Assembly: GCA_005777515.1 (NCBI GenBank)
Contig: SXMA01000011.1
Span: 1-10,920 of the forward strand
Length of the DNA stretch: 10,920 nucleotides
Reading direction: 5' to 3'
From: Actinomycetota bacterium
GTDB lineage: Bacteria; Actinomycetota; Actinomycetes; Nanopelagicales; Nanopelagicaceae
The position numbers and the translations under genes were made by a program. Positions 1 through 7,282 of this stretch are shown piece by piece; position 1 is the stretch's first letter, and the number at the start of each line of letters is the position of its first letter. The notes under the pieces are model-generated. The model saw nothing but the letters and a program-made list of their open reading frames with translations. It did not search any database and was not told where the DNA came from.

Positions 1-1311
1 GATAATCGCTCAAGAGTCAAAGGCGCGCTAGATAAAGGCGCTACTTACATCCGAGACCAGATAACCAAAGAAAATCTTGATAGCCAATTAAAAAAATATT
101 TAAGTGCCGGAGACTTTCTCCTTGATTTAGCGTGGAACATTGATGCCAATACCATTCTTAATTGGTGCCATGACAATGGAGTTCTCTATCTAAACACCTC
201 AGTCGAGCAGTGGGATCCTTATGCGGGAGGAGCAGATAAACATCCGCTGGATCGAACTCTCTACTACCGCCATATGCGTATGCGTGAGATGAAATCAAAG
301 TGGAACAAAGTTGGAGCAACCGCCATTGTTGAACATGGCGCAAACCCTGGACTTGTTTCCCATCTAGTTAAGAAATCTATGGTTGATATTGCAACCCTTG
401 CCCTTAAAGAGTCAAAGGCAGCAGCTGGGGTGGAAAGCGCCCTAACTGATGAGCGTTACAACGATCTTGCTCACCTACTTGGAATTAAAGTAATTCATAT
501 CTCTGAGCGTGACACCCAAGTAACTAATAAGCCTAAACAATGGGGAGAGTTTGTTAACACCTGGTCGGTTGAAGGTTTTTACGAAGAAGGTATTGCCCCA
601 GCAGAACTTGGTTGGGGAACTCACGAAAAAACACTTCCGCTAAATGCCTATGAACATCAAAGTGGCCCAAAGAATCAAATTGCAATTGCTCAGCCTGGAG
701 CAACAACTTGGGTTCGCTCCTGGGTGCCAAATTTTGAAATCCATGGCATGGTGATTCGCCATGGTGAGGCTTTTACAATCTCAGATCACTTAACTGTCTG
801 GGATGGAGCCAAGGCTCTCTATCGCCCAACAGTTCACTATGCCTACTGCCCCACAAATGAGGCTATTGCCTCGATGAAGGAACTTGAGATGCGCTCTTGG
901 GATCTTCATAAAAATCAGAGAATTATGAATGATGAGATCACAGATGGCGATGACCGTCTTGGAGTATTACTAATGGGCCATCCCTATAAAGCTTGGTGGA
1001 CAGGATCACTGCTTAGCATCCATGAATCAAGAAAGTTGATTCCTGATCAATCAGCAACCACAGTTCAAGTTGCCTCTGCAGTTTATGCAGCAGTTGCTTG
1101 GGCGATGAAGAATCCTGACAAAGGATTACTTGTGCCGGATGAACTCCCATGGCGGGAAGTCCTTAGCTATGCCGAGAAGTACTGGGGTGGAATCCACTCC
1201 GAGGCTAGCGCTTGGGATCCTTTGATGAATCGAAAAGATTTATTTGAAGGCTGGAATGGCAAGAAAGTTGATAACAGCGATCCTTGGCAGTTCGCTAACT
1301 TCCTGGTTTAG
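1..1311 (+). CDS. hss: Homospermidine synthase-like protein (5' end cut off)
   Basis: The frame is open from base 1 to the TAG stop, giving 436 residues; the first in-frame ATG (274) lies mid-domain and is not the start. Homospermidine synthases are about 470-480 residues, so roughly 40-50 N-terminal residues, including the Rossmann dinucleotide-binding glycine loop, lie outside the window. Family enzymes use NAD as a prosthetic hydride carrier to join two putrescines (or putrescine and spermidine) into sym-homospermidine in the cytoplasm. Visible support: end of the Rossmann domain with LNTSVEQWDPY (about residues 73-83), then HGANPGLVSH (112-121), NTWSVEGF (186-193), PTVHYAYCP (276-284) and a tryptophan-rich C-terminus. 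These match my memory of the saccharopine dehydrogenase-fold homospermidine synthases rather than lysine-pathway saccharopine dehydrogenases. It converges on the photolyase gene with 3 nt between stop codons. No polyamine gene is next to it in this window. The family is fairly sure; substrate choice is inferred. Confidence 0.8.
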   Translation, partial: DNRSRVKGALDKGATYIRDQITKENLDSQLKKYLSAGDFLLDLAWNIDANTILNWCHDNGVLYLNTSVEQWDPYAGGADKHPLDRTLYYRHMRMREMKSKWNKVGATAIVEHGANPGLVSHLVKKSMVDIATLALKESKAAAGVESALTDERYNDLAHLLGIKVIHISERDTQVTNKPKQWGEFVNTWSVEGFYEEGIAPAELGWGTHEKTLPLNAYEHQSGPKNQIAIAQPGATTWVRSWVPNFEIHGMVIRHGEAFTISDHLTVWDGAKALYRPTVHYAYCPTNEAIASMKELEMRSWDLHKNQRIMNDEITDGDDRLGVLLMGHPYKAWWTGSLLSIHESRKLIPDQSATTVQVASAVYAAVAWAMKNPDKGLLVPDELPWREVLSYAEKYWGGIHSEASAWDPLMNRKDLFEGWNGKKVDNSDPWQFANFLV

Positions 1312-1314
1312 CAA

Positions 1315-2670
1315 TTAAGGCTTGAGTTGCTTAGCCGCTTTGATCTCTTCAAGGCGAGCAAGTGACTCAAGCCTTTCTGCGGCATGATCAACTATGCGTT
1401 TTGGATAGCCATTCTTATATCCGCTATCTGAATCCCAAGGTTCGTGAACATCATCACCCTGTAAATGAGAGAGCTCTGGGATGTATTTTTTAATGTAAAT
1501 TCCTTCAGGATCAAATCGTCTTCCCTGCTCAATTGGATTAAAGACTCGGTAATAAGGTGAGGCATCAGTGCCGCAGCCTGCTGTCCATTGCCAGCCATGT
1601 GAATTTGATGCCACATCATTATCAATTAGGTATTTCATAAAGAAATTAGCGCCATGTTGCCACTCAACATGAAGGTCTTTGACTAAGAATGAGGCCACCA
1701 CCATGCGAGTTCGGTTATGCATCCATCCTTCTTTAACTAATTGGCGCATTGCTGCATCAACAAATGGATAACCAGTCTTTCCGCTAGCCCAGGCTTCAAA
1801 TGCCTTCCCAGGTTTTTCATAGCGCATTTTTTTGTATTTGGGATCGTAGTAATCGCGGCTAGTGTGAGGGTTATTGTGAAGTACATCGGCATAAAACTCT
1901 CGCCAAGCTATCTCTTTGCGATAAACCTCATGGCCTTTTGACTGACCAAGTGCGGCAAGAATAGTTCTAGGATGAATCTCGCCCCAACGAAGATGCGGAC
2001 TTAACTTACTTGTTCCTTCAATGCCTGGAATATTTCGATTATCGCCATAATCGGCCGATGACTCCTTTATAAACTTCTTAAATCTTGTGAGCGCAGCTGC
2101 CTCTCCTGCTTCTTGTAAAACAATTCCTTCAGGGGCTTTCCAATTTGGAATATTCTGATCACTTTTCTTAGGTGTAACCCAATTAGGACTTTTAGGTGCT
2201 GCAACTGGAGCGCGCCAACCATGAGCTAACCATGCTCGATAAAAAGGGGTATAAACCCGATAAGGCGTTCCATCACCTTTTAAAACTCTTCCTGGAGCAA
2301 CGGCGTATGAAGATCCAAGTTGTTCTATTTTGATCCCTGCGCTTTTTAGCTCCTCATCTCTTGCACTTCCATATGGTGCAAAGGGAAAAGCTGAGTGAAT
2401 TGACTCTGTTTTATATCGCTTCATTAAATTTGAAAGAACTTCCACCGGATTTCCACTTATCACATGGAGAGCGCCTCCTAGAGAATCATTCAAAGCCCTT
2501 AGTGAATTAGCAAGAAAAGCTCTGCGATGATCGCCAGCTCGCTCTGAGATTTCATCATCTAAAATAAACAAAGGAATGACTTCATCTGCTTCATCAAGAC
2601 AGGCTAAAAGAGCAGGATTATCTGCAAGTCTTAAGTCCCTTCGAAACCAGAAAATAGAGCGCTTACTCAT
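1315..2670 (-). CDS. phrB: Deoxyribodipyrimidine photo-lyase (class I CPD photolyase)
   Basis: This flavoprotein of 451 residues repairs UV-induced cyclobutane pyrimidine dimers using blue light. The N-terminal alpha/beta antenna domain (about 1-130) starts with FWFRRDLRLADNPAL. The helical FAD domain (about 200-451) carries SKLSPHLRWGEIHPR (221-235), WREFY (256-260), TGYPFVDAAMRQL (299-311) and GWMHNRTRM (315-323). Aligned by eye to E. coli PhrB, the electron-transfer tryptophan triad is present as W294, W337 and W360, and the flavin-N5-facing Asn is N356. Asp there would suggest a plant-type cryptochrome, so photolyase activity is favoured. The length is normal. I chose the ATG at 2670, which yields the usual short N-terminus MSKRSIFWF; a TTG at 2682 would add four residues, and neither has a convincing RBS. 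It lies 46 nt downstream of the GH13 gene and may be read as the last gene of the mal transcript. The antenna chromophore (MTHF or 8-HDF) cannot be told from the sequence by eye. Confidence 0.93.
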   Translation of the reverse strand: MSKRSIFWFRRDLRLADNPALLACLDEADEVIPLFILDDEISERAGDHRRAFLANSLRALNDSLGGALHVISGNPVEVLSNLMKRYKTESIHSAFPFAPYGSARDEELKSAGIKIEQLGSSYAVAPGRVLKGDGTPYRVYTPFYRAWLAHGWRAPVAAPKSPNWVTPKKSDQNIPNWKAPEGIVLQEAGEAAALTRFKKFIKESSADYGDNRNIPGIEGTSKLSPHLRWGEIHPRTILAALGQSKGHEVYRKEIAWREFYADVLHNNPHTSRDYYDPKYKKMRYEKPGKAFEAWASGKTGYPFVDAAMRQLVKEGWMHNRTRMVVASFLVKDLHVEWQHGANFFMKYLIDNDVASNSHGWQWTAGCGTDASPYYRVFNPIEQGRRFDPEGIYIKKYIPELSHLQGDDVHEPWDSDSGYKNGYPKRIVDHAAERLESLARLEEIKAAKQLKP

Positions 2671-2716
2671 GGCGTGATTCAACCACTACTTTTCATATTT
2701 AGCGCTGCGATCTTGA

Positions 2717-4522
2717 TTAAGAAATGCGATAAATGCCAAGGGAGGCACTGTCAGATTTATAAATCTGCCCCTTCAGTTCAGGGCCATATAGCCGCTGCTT
2801 CACTTCGGCGATTCCTTCAATGTTACTCTTCTGAGCAGATCGGCTCACCACTACTAAAAGTTTTTCCCGCTTAGATTCTCTTTCAAAGGCCAAGAGATCA
2901 TCTTTGATCATTATCCAACGTAGCCCCCCATGCACCAGGGCGTGAGACTGGCGTCTAATTTTAATCAGCTTACTAACTTCGTTTAGAAATTCATGATCCC
3001 AGCTCTGTCTGCTCCAATCGATAGTTCTGCGCCCATCTTCTCCCCACTGTCCCTCTACGCCTAATTCATCGCCTGCATAAATTGAGGGAACGCCAGGATA
3101 GGTAAGTAGAAGACCCATGCCAGCAATGTGGCGCTTAGCATCTCTTCCTACAACACTTCTAAATCTTGCAGTGTCATGTGAATCAAGTAAGAGCATTGAG
3201 GAGACAAAGTTTCTCCAAGGAATAGTTGAAGAAAACTCTTTCATTGCCGAAACCATTTCGCCAGCAGTAAAACGAGGAATTGATACTGGGACGCCAAAGA
3301 AAGCTTTCTCAACTTCAGCTCTATGGTTTAGCCATCCCCAGAGTGGACGCATAAAGCCGTTGTAGTTCATAGTTCCATGCCAGCCAAATCCATCTAAATC
3401 ACTGGGGAAATGGTCCGCATTTTCTGCAACTAACCAAGCTTGGCTATTGCTTTCGTGCAGCGCTTTCCTTACGCCAGCAATAACTTCGCCGTTGATGTCT
3501 TCTCCTTTGTAGCGACCAGTCATATTTCCAACATCTATTCGCCATCCAGAGAGGCTGTAGGGTTTCTTCAGCCATTTCTTAACTATTGAATTCTTACCTT
3601 CATACATCAACTCACGAAGTTTCTTGGAGTTGTAATTTAACTTAGGAAGAGAGGCAAGCCCCCACCATCCCTCATATCCATGCTTTACTGACTTATCCCA
3701 GTAAAAAAAATCTCTCTCTTTGGCCTTCTTTGATTTCAAAGATCGTTGCAACCAGCGGTGCTCTCTGCCGCAATGATTAGTGGTTAAATCCCCCATTAAA
3801 TAAATACCTGAGCTCTTTGCCTTCTTTGCTAGACGTATTAGCGCAGCATCACCTCCAAGAAGTGGATCTACTTCATCGAAGGAACTTGCGTCATATCTAT
3901 GAGTTGAGCCAGCAGGGAAAATCGGTGTGAAATAAATTCCATTAATTCCTAATTTTTTCAAATACTTCAGATGTTGAGATACTCCATCGAGATCACCACC
4001 AAAGAACTCCACTCCAGTGCTCTTATCTCGTCCTTTAGGAAGCTGATTCCAAGGCCTTGAAATGAATTTTTCAGGCTTTAAGTGCTGATACTTTCCTGTT
4101 GTTGCAAATCTATCGGGAAAGATTTGATAGAAAACAGCACTTCGAATCCATTTTGGAAAAGCTGGTGTTGCTAGCAATTGAAAGTCATTTGCGCTAGTTA
4201 CATCATGGCTCTGAAATCCACGAGCATTAAGCCAGGAGTAGGTATCTCCGTTTACTATCAAGAATCGATATGGGGTTTTCAAATTCTTTATCTCAACCTT
4301 AACTTGCCACCATTGCTCGCCCTGAATAGTGCTTCGCTTCATTGGAAAGAAACGTGGCTCTCCATCGTGGTAAAGCCTTAATATTGCTTGTTCGATTGGG
4401 AAACTAGAGCCCGCGCGAAACTTAAAGGTGACTCTCTCCTGTAACTTGGGCGAACTTGAGCTCAAGTAAAGTTCACTGCCATCATGGTGTGGCAATATTG
4501 AAAGCGATTTCTCGAAGCTCAT
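2717..4522 (-). CDS. Cytoplasmic GH13 maltodextrin hydrolase (neopullulanase / cyclomaltodextrinase / maltodextrin glucosidase type)
   Basis: The protein has 601 residues and no signal peptide, so it should act in the cytoplasm on imported maltodextrins. An N-terminal beta-rich region (about 1-115) resembles the CBM34-type domain of neopullulanase and MalZ-like enzymes. The GH13 barrel follows with AVFYQIFPDRF (129-139), region I DLTTNH (245-250), region II GWRIDVGN (326-333, nucleophile D330), region III VAENADHF (365-372, acid/base E367), region IV LLDSHDTARF (445-454, transition-state D450) and GVPSIYAGDELG (477-488). All three catalytic carboxylates are present. The end (about 530-601) is the usual GH13 C-terminal beta domain. 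I chose the ATG at 4522 because an AAGGAGGG Shine-Dalgarno stands just before it; a TTG at 4543 would lie upstream of that site. It overlaps the amylase gene by 41 nt. GH13 and location are firm; the exact cleavage (alpha-1,4, alpha-1,6, or terminal glucose release) cannot be decided from motifs. Confidence 0.9.
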   Translation of the reverse strand: MSFEKSLSILPHHDGSELYLSSSSPKLQERVTFKFRAGSSFPIEQAILRLYHDGEPRFFPMKRSTIQGEQWWQVKVEIKNLKTPYRFLIVNGDTYSWLNARGFQSHDVTSANDFQLLATPAFPKWIRSAVFYQIFPDRFATTGKYQHLKPEKFISRPWNQLPKGRDKSTGVEFFGGDLDGVSQHLKYLKKLGINGIYFTPIFPAGSTHRYDASSFDEVDPLLGGDAALIRLAKKAKSSGIYLMGDLTTNHCGREHRWLQRSLKSKKAKERDFFYWDKSVKHGYEGWWGLASLPKLNYNSKKLRELMYEGKNSIVKKWLKKPYSLSGWRIDVGNMTGRYKGEDINGEVIAGVRKALHESNSQAWLVAENADHFPSDLDGFGWHGTMNYNGFMRPLWGWLNHRAEVEKAFFGVPVSIPRFTAGEMVSAMKEFSSTIPWRNFVSSMLLLDSHDTARFRSVVGRDAKRHIAGMGLLLTYPGVPSIYAGDELGVEGQWGEDGRRTIDWSRQSWDHEFLNEVSKLIKIRRQSHALVHGGLRWIMIKDDLLAFERESKREKLLVVVSRSAQKSNIEGIAEVKQRLYGPELKGQIYKSDSASLGIYRIS

Positions 4523-6431
4523 TTTTCCCTCCTTTCGAGTCAAAAATACTTGCCTTTACTTCAATCGGGCCAGAGTATTCGTTGGGATCAATAAAGACAT
4601 TAAAAGGTTGATTAAGGTCAACTCCGAGAGTGCTCCACTTACTGTCACCTTTAGTTCTAATAAAGAACTCTGCTATTAATAGATCCTTGCTCTCAACTTT
4701 TAAGGAAACGTTATAGAAACCACTTAGAAAGTCCTCTTTCGCAGAGAGTTTCCCAAGCTCTATTCCTCTCTGGTTTATCTCACCTTCTGCCCTCAACACA
4801 GCTGAACTAAGTCCATCTAGCTTAAGAGTTAACTCACCGCTCTTACTATTAAACGATTTACCATTGATTAAATCTCTCCATTTTCCACTAGTAGCTGTTG
4901 AGATTTTTACCGTGCTGGTCTTGGCGCTATTGTTTAGAACTACCAGATACTCTCTCTTTTCATTTATTGCTCGCTTTGAAAAAGCAAATACTGAGCCCTT
5001 GGCATAGCGAATCTGCATCTGCTCATTTGCTAGAGCCGGATGGGCTGTTCTCAGTTCAGATAAAGTGATTAGATGCTTGGCAATTGGATTTGAGAAGGTA
5101 TTGGCGAAGGAATCAGCGCTACCAACTGGTTTACCAGCAACTCTGGGCTCTTGCTTCCAAATTTCAACCTTAGTTGGAAACAAATCTTGGCGAGCTAATT
5201 GATCTCTACCATTTCCACTTCCGAGGATTCCGACTTCGTCCCCGTAGTAAACCGTTGGAACTCCACGACTTAGATATAGCAGAGTATTGGCAAGTTTTAC
5301 TCTAGAGAGAAGTTGACCTGGTGGATTTATCTTTACACGCTCAATTAGAAAATTTGCTCGCCCCATATCGTGATTGCCAAGGAAAGTAACTAGATTTGAA
5401 GCTGAGGTAGTTGCGCTAGTGTAGTAATCATCATAGGCAAAAAGATTTTTTAGGATTGAAGCGCTAGAACTAGAGGCAGCGTAATCAACAGCAACTCTTT
5501 GAAATGGAAAATCTAGAGCGCTCTGCATTTTATTGACTCTGATATACGGCATCAAAGCAATTGGGCTTGGCTCCCAAACTTCGCCAAAGATTGTGAAATT
5601 TGCTACCCCTGACTTTTTTGCAATCTGATTTATCTGTGGGCTCCAGTTTTTGAAGAACTGATCGTCTAGATGCCTGGCAGTATCAACCCGAAAGCCAACA
5701 AATCCATATTTCTCAATCCAATCGCCATAGACTGCGGCCAGTCCGTTATATACCTCGGGTTTTTCGGTAGCTAGATCATCTAGCCCAAAAAAGTCACCGT
5801 CTCTGACACATGCCCCAGGGCTCCAGCAACTATTCATATCTCCATAGTTATGATAATTACTTATCTCATTAAGCCAGCTTGGATTCTTAATATTCTTATA
5901 CTTATCTGGGATATAGGCATCACGATTGTTATACCAAACAATGTCTCCGGTGTGATTAGTAACTACATCAAGAATGAGTTTTAATCCCAACTTCTCGGCA
6001 CAGCTTCGAAGCGCAATTAAGTCTTCTTTGCTGCCTAAGTGAGGATCAATACCAAGGAAATCAACGCCCCAATAACCGTGATATCCAGCTCCGCCATCGG
6101 TTGATGGTTGTTGCACCACTAATGGAGTTAGCCAAATGGCAGTAAAACCTAACCTCTTTAATCTTGCTAGGCCGTTATCATCAACGCAGTTGCCAGTAAG
6201 TCCCTTTAAATCTCCACCATGAAAAAAAGCAGTATGAGTTGGATTAAATCCTGGCAAGTCATCATTACTTACATCACCATTTCGATAGCGATCTGGCATA
6301 ACAAAGTAAATAACCTCTTTATCTATTCCAGTTCTTGCAATGTCTACCTTTGGAGTTTGGGCATGAAGAGATGTAAATGGCGCAAGCAGTAAAGCAAGTA
6401 GTGCAAATAAGGCCCGCCTTGAAAGCTTCAT
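4482..6431 (-). CDS. Secreted alpha-amylase family (GH13) glycoside hydrolase
   Basis: The protein has 649 residues. Residues 1-24 form a Sec signal peptide (KLSRR, a leucine/alanine-rich core, then LHA before QTP) with no lipobox cysteine, so the enzyme is exported and probably released. The GH13 barrel shows IYFVMPDRYRNGD (41-53), region I DVVTNH (155-160), region II GFRVDTARH (246-254, nucleophile D250), region III FGEVWE (282-287, acid/base E284), region IV FLGNHD (350-355, D355) and GVPTVYYGDE (390-399). The catalytic triad is intact. Cysteines at 82, 143, 202 and 208 could form disulfides outside the cell. A normal C-domain ends near 550; about 100 further residues look like an extra beta-sandwich of fibronectin/Ig type that I cannot assign. 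The ATG shares one base with the malG stop (TAATG) and has only a weak RBS, so translation is probably coupled. Expected role: releasing maltodextrins from external starch or glycogen for the adjacent importer. Exact product specificity is not known. Confidence 0.92.
   Translation of the reverse strand: MKLSRRALFALLALLLAPFTSLHAQTPKVDIARTGIDKEVIYFVMPDRYRNGDVSNDDLPGFNPTHTAFFHGGDLKGLTGNCVDDNGLARLKRLGFTAIWLTPLVVQQPSTDGGAGYHGYWGVDFLGIDPHLGSKEDLIALRSCAEKLGLKLILDVVTNHTGDIVWYNNRDAYIPDKYKNIKNPSWLNEISNYHNYGDMNSCWSPGACVRDGDFFGLDDLATEKPEVYNGLAAVYGDWIEKYGFVGFRVDTARHLDDQFFKNWSPQINQIAKKSGVANFTIFGEVWEPSPIALMPYIRVNKMQSALDFPFQRVAVDYAASSSSASILKNLFAYDDYYTSATTSASNLVTFLGNHDMGRANFLIERVKINPPGQLLSRVKLANTLLYLSRGVPTVYYGDEVGILGSGNGRDQLARQDLFPTKVEIWKQEPRVAGKPVGSADSFANTFSNPIAKHLITLSELRTAHPALANEQMQIRYAKGSVFAFSKRAINEKREYLVVLNNSAKTSTVKISTATSGKWRDLINGKSFNSKSGELTLKLDGLSSAVLRAEGEINQRGIELGKLSAKEDFLSGFYNVSLKVESKDLLIAEFFIRTKGDSKWSTLGVDLNQPFNVFIDPNEYSGPIEVKASIFDSKGGKNELREIAFNIATP
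4527..4534 (-). promoter_or_regulatory. Strong ribosome binding site inside the upstream amylase gene
   Basis: The minus strand reads AAGGAGGG, with the AGGAGG core ending 5 nt before the ATG at 4522. It is the best Shine-Dalgarno in the window and sits within the last codons of the amylase gene. It fixes the start of the cytoplasmic GH13 gene and suggests that this gene is initiated independently of its upstream neighbour, not only by coupling. Confidence 0.8.
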
Positions 6432-7282
6432 TAGCCCTTAACAGAACCAGCAGTTAAGCCACTAATAATGTATTTCTGCAGGCTTAGGAAAATAATCACG
6501 ATCGGTATTGAGGCAATTATTGATCCAGCTGCAAAAGGCCCCCAATTCTCAGAATATTGGCCTCCAATAAATTGTTGTAGCCCAACTGCAACTGTTCTGC
6601 TCTCTACTTCAATCAAGAACAATCTAGCTAGAATAAACTCATTAAACGTCCCAATAAAGCTTAAAAGCGAGACAACTGCTAAGACTGGCGCCGCTAAAGG
6701 CACAAATATCTGCCAATAAGTCTGCATAGCGCTTGCTCCATCGATCTTGGCCGCCTCATCTAATTCCGCCGGGATCGAATCAACGAAGCCCTTTAGAAGC
6801 CAAATATTGACCCCCATGGCTCCTCCAAGATAGACCAATACCAATCCCATTTGCGTTCCAATTCCAAGGCCAGGAGCAAATTTATAAACTCGTTCCATAA
6901 TCACATACAGAGCAGATAGCGCCAGGATGGCAGGAAACATTTGAATCAAAAGCAATAATTGAATACCGAATTTTTTTCCTTGAAACTTTAGGCGGCTAAA
7001 GGCAAAGGCGGAGGCCGCTCCAATAACTACCGAAGCCACTGCCACAAAGCCTGAAATAATCAATGAGTTCTTCATCCAAGTTAAGTATGGGATTCGCTCA
7101 TCATTAAAAAGCACATCAAAATTCGCAAATGAGATTTCGCGCGGTAAAAACGAAGTTACTTGAAGACTTCCCGACTCATTGAATGCTGACAACAGGACCA
7201 GATAGAGTGGAAAGAGCGCAAACAGGCACATTACAGTTCCAGTGATGTGTCGCCAAAGGTTCTCTCTAAACCATTTTGTCAT
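6431..7282 (-). CDS. malG: Maltose/maltodextrin ABC transporter permease MalG
   Basis: This 283-residue membrane protein is one half of the transmembrane channel of the maltodextrin importer. Six hydrophobic segments are visible: about 13-34, 74-96, 107-130, 144-164, 197-218 and 253-275. The cytoplasmic EAA loop that docks on the ATPase is at 175-196 (EAAKIDGA, then IFVPL). By memory of E. coli MalG, several stretches agree closely, such as IQMFPAILALSALY (113-126) and the extreme C-terminus GLTAGSVKG, which in E. coli enters the substrate-binding cavity of MalF. The ATG at 7282 overlaps the malF stop as ATGA and has a GGAG Shine-Dalgarno (7291-7294) 8 nt upstream. Its own stop overlaps the amylase start by one base. 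Sugar specificity follows from these similarities and from the glucan-hydrolase neighbours. The partner ATPase is not encoded in the window. Confidence 0.95.
   Translation of the reverse strand: MTKWFRENLWRHITGTVMCLFALFPLYLVLLSAFNESGSLQVTSFLPREISFANFDVLFNDERIPYLTWMKNSLIISGFVAVASVVIGAASAFAFSRLKFQGKKFGIQLLLLIQMFPAILALSALYVIMERVYKFAPGLGIGTQMGLVLVYLGGAMGVNIWLLKGFVDSIPAELDEAAKIDGASAMQTYWQIFVPLAAPVLAVVSLLSFIGTFNEFILARLFLIEVESRTVAVGLQQFIGGQYSENWGPFAAGSIIASIPIVIIFLSLQKYIISGLTAGSVKG

Noticed and set aside
1294..1336. Short inverted repeats (GCTAA/TTAGC, GGCT/AGCC) at the convergent gene ends
   Set aside because: Stems of 4-5 bp with no T-runs are expected by chance in a sequence of this composition.
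2674..2874. Short plus-strand open frame across the phrB / GH13 junction
   Set aside because: Mostly antisense to the GH13 C-terminus, with no homology I recognise and no supporting RBS.
4523..4543. Extension of the cytoplasmic GH13 gene to a TTG at 4543
   Set aside because: The extension codes through the strong Shine-Dalgarno itself; the ATG at 4522 is correctly spaced behind it.
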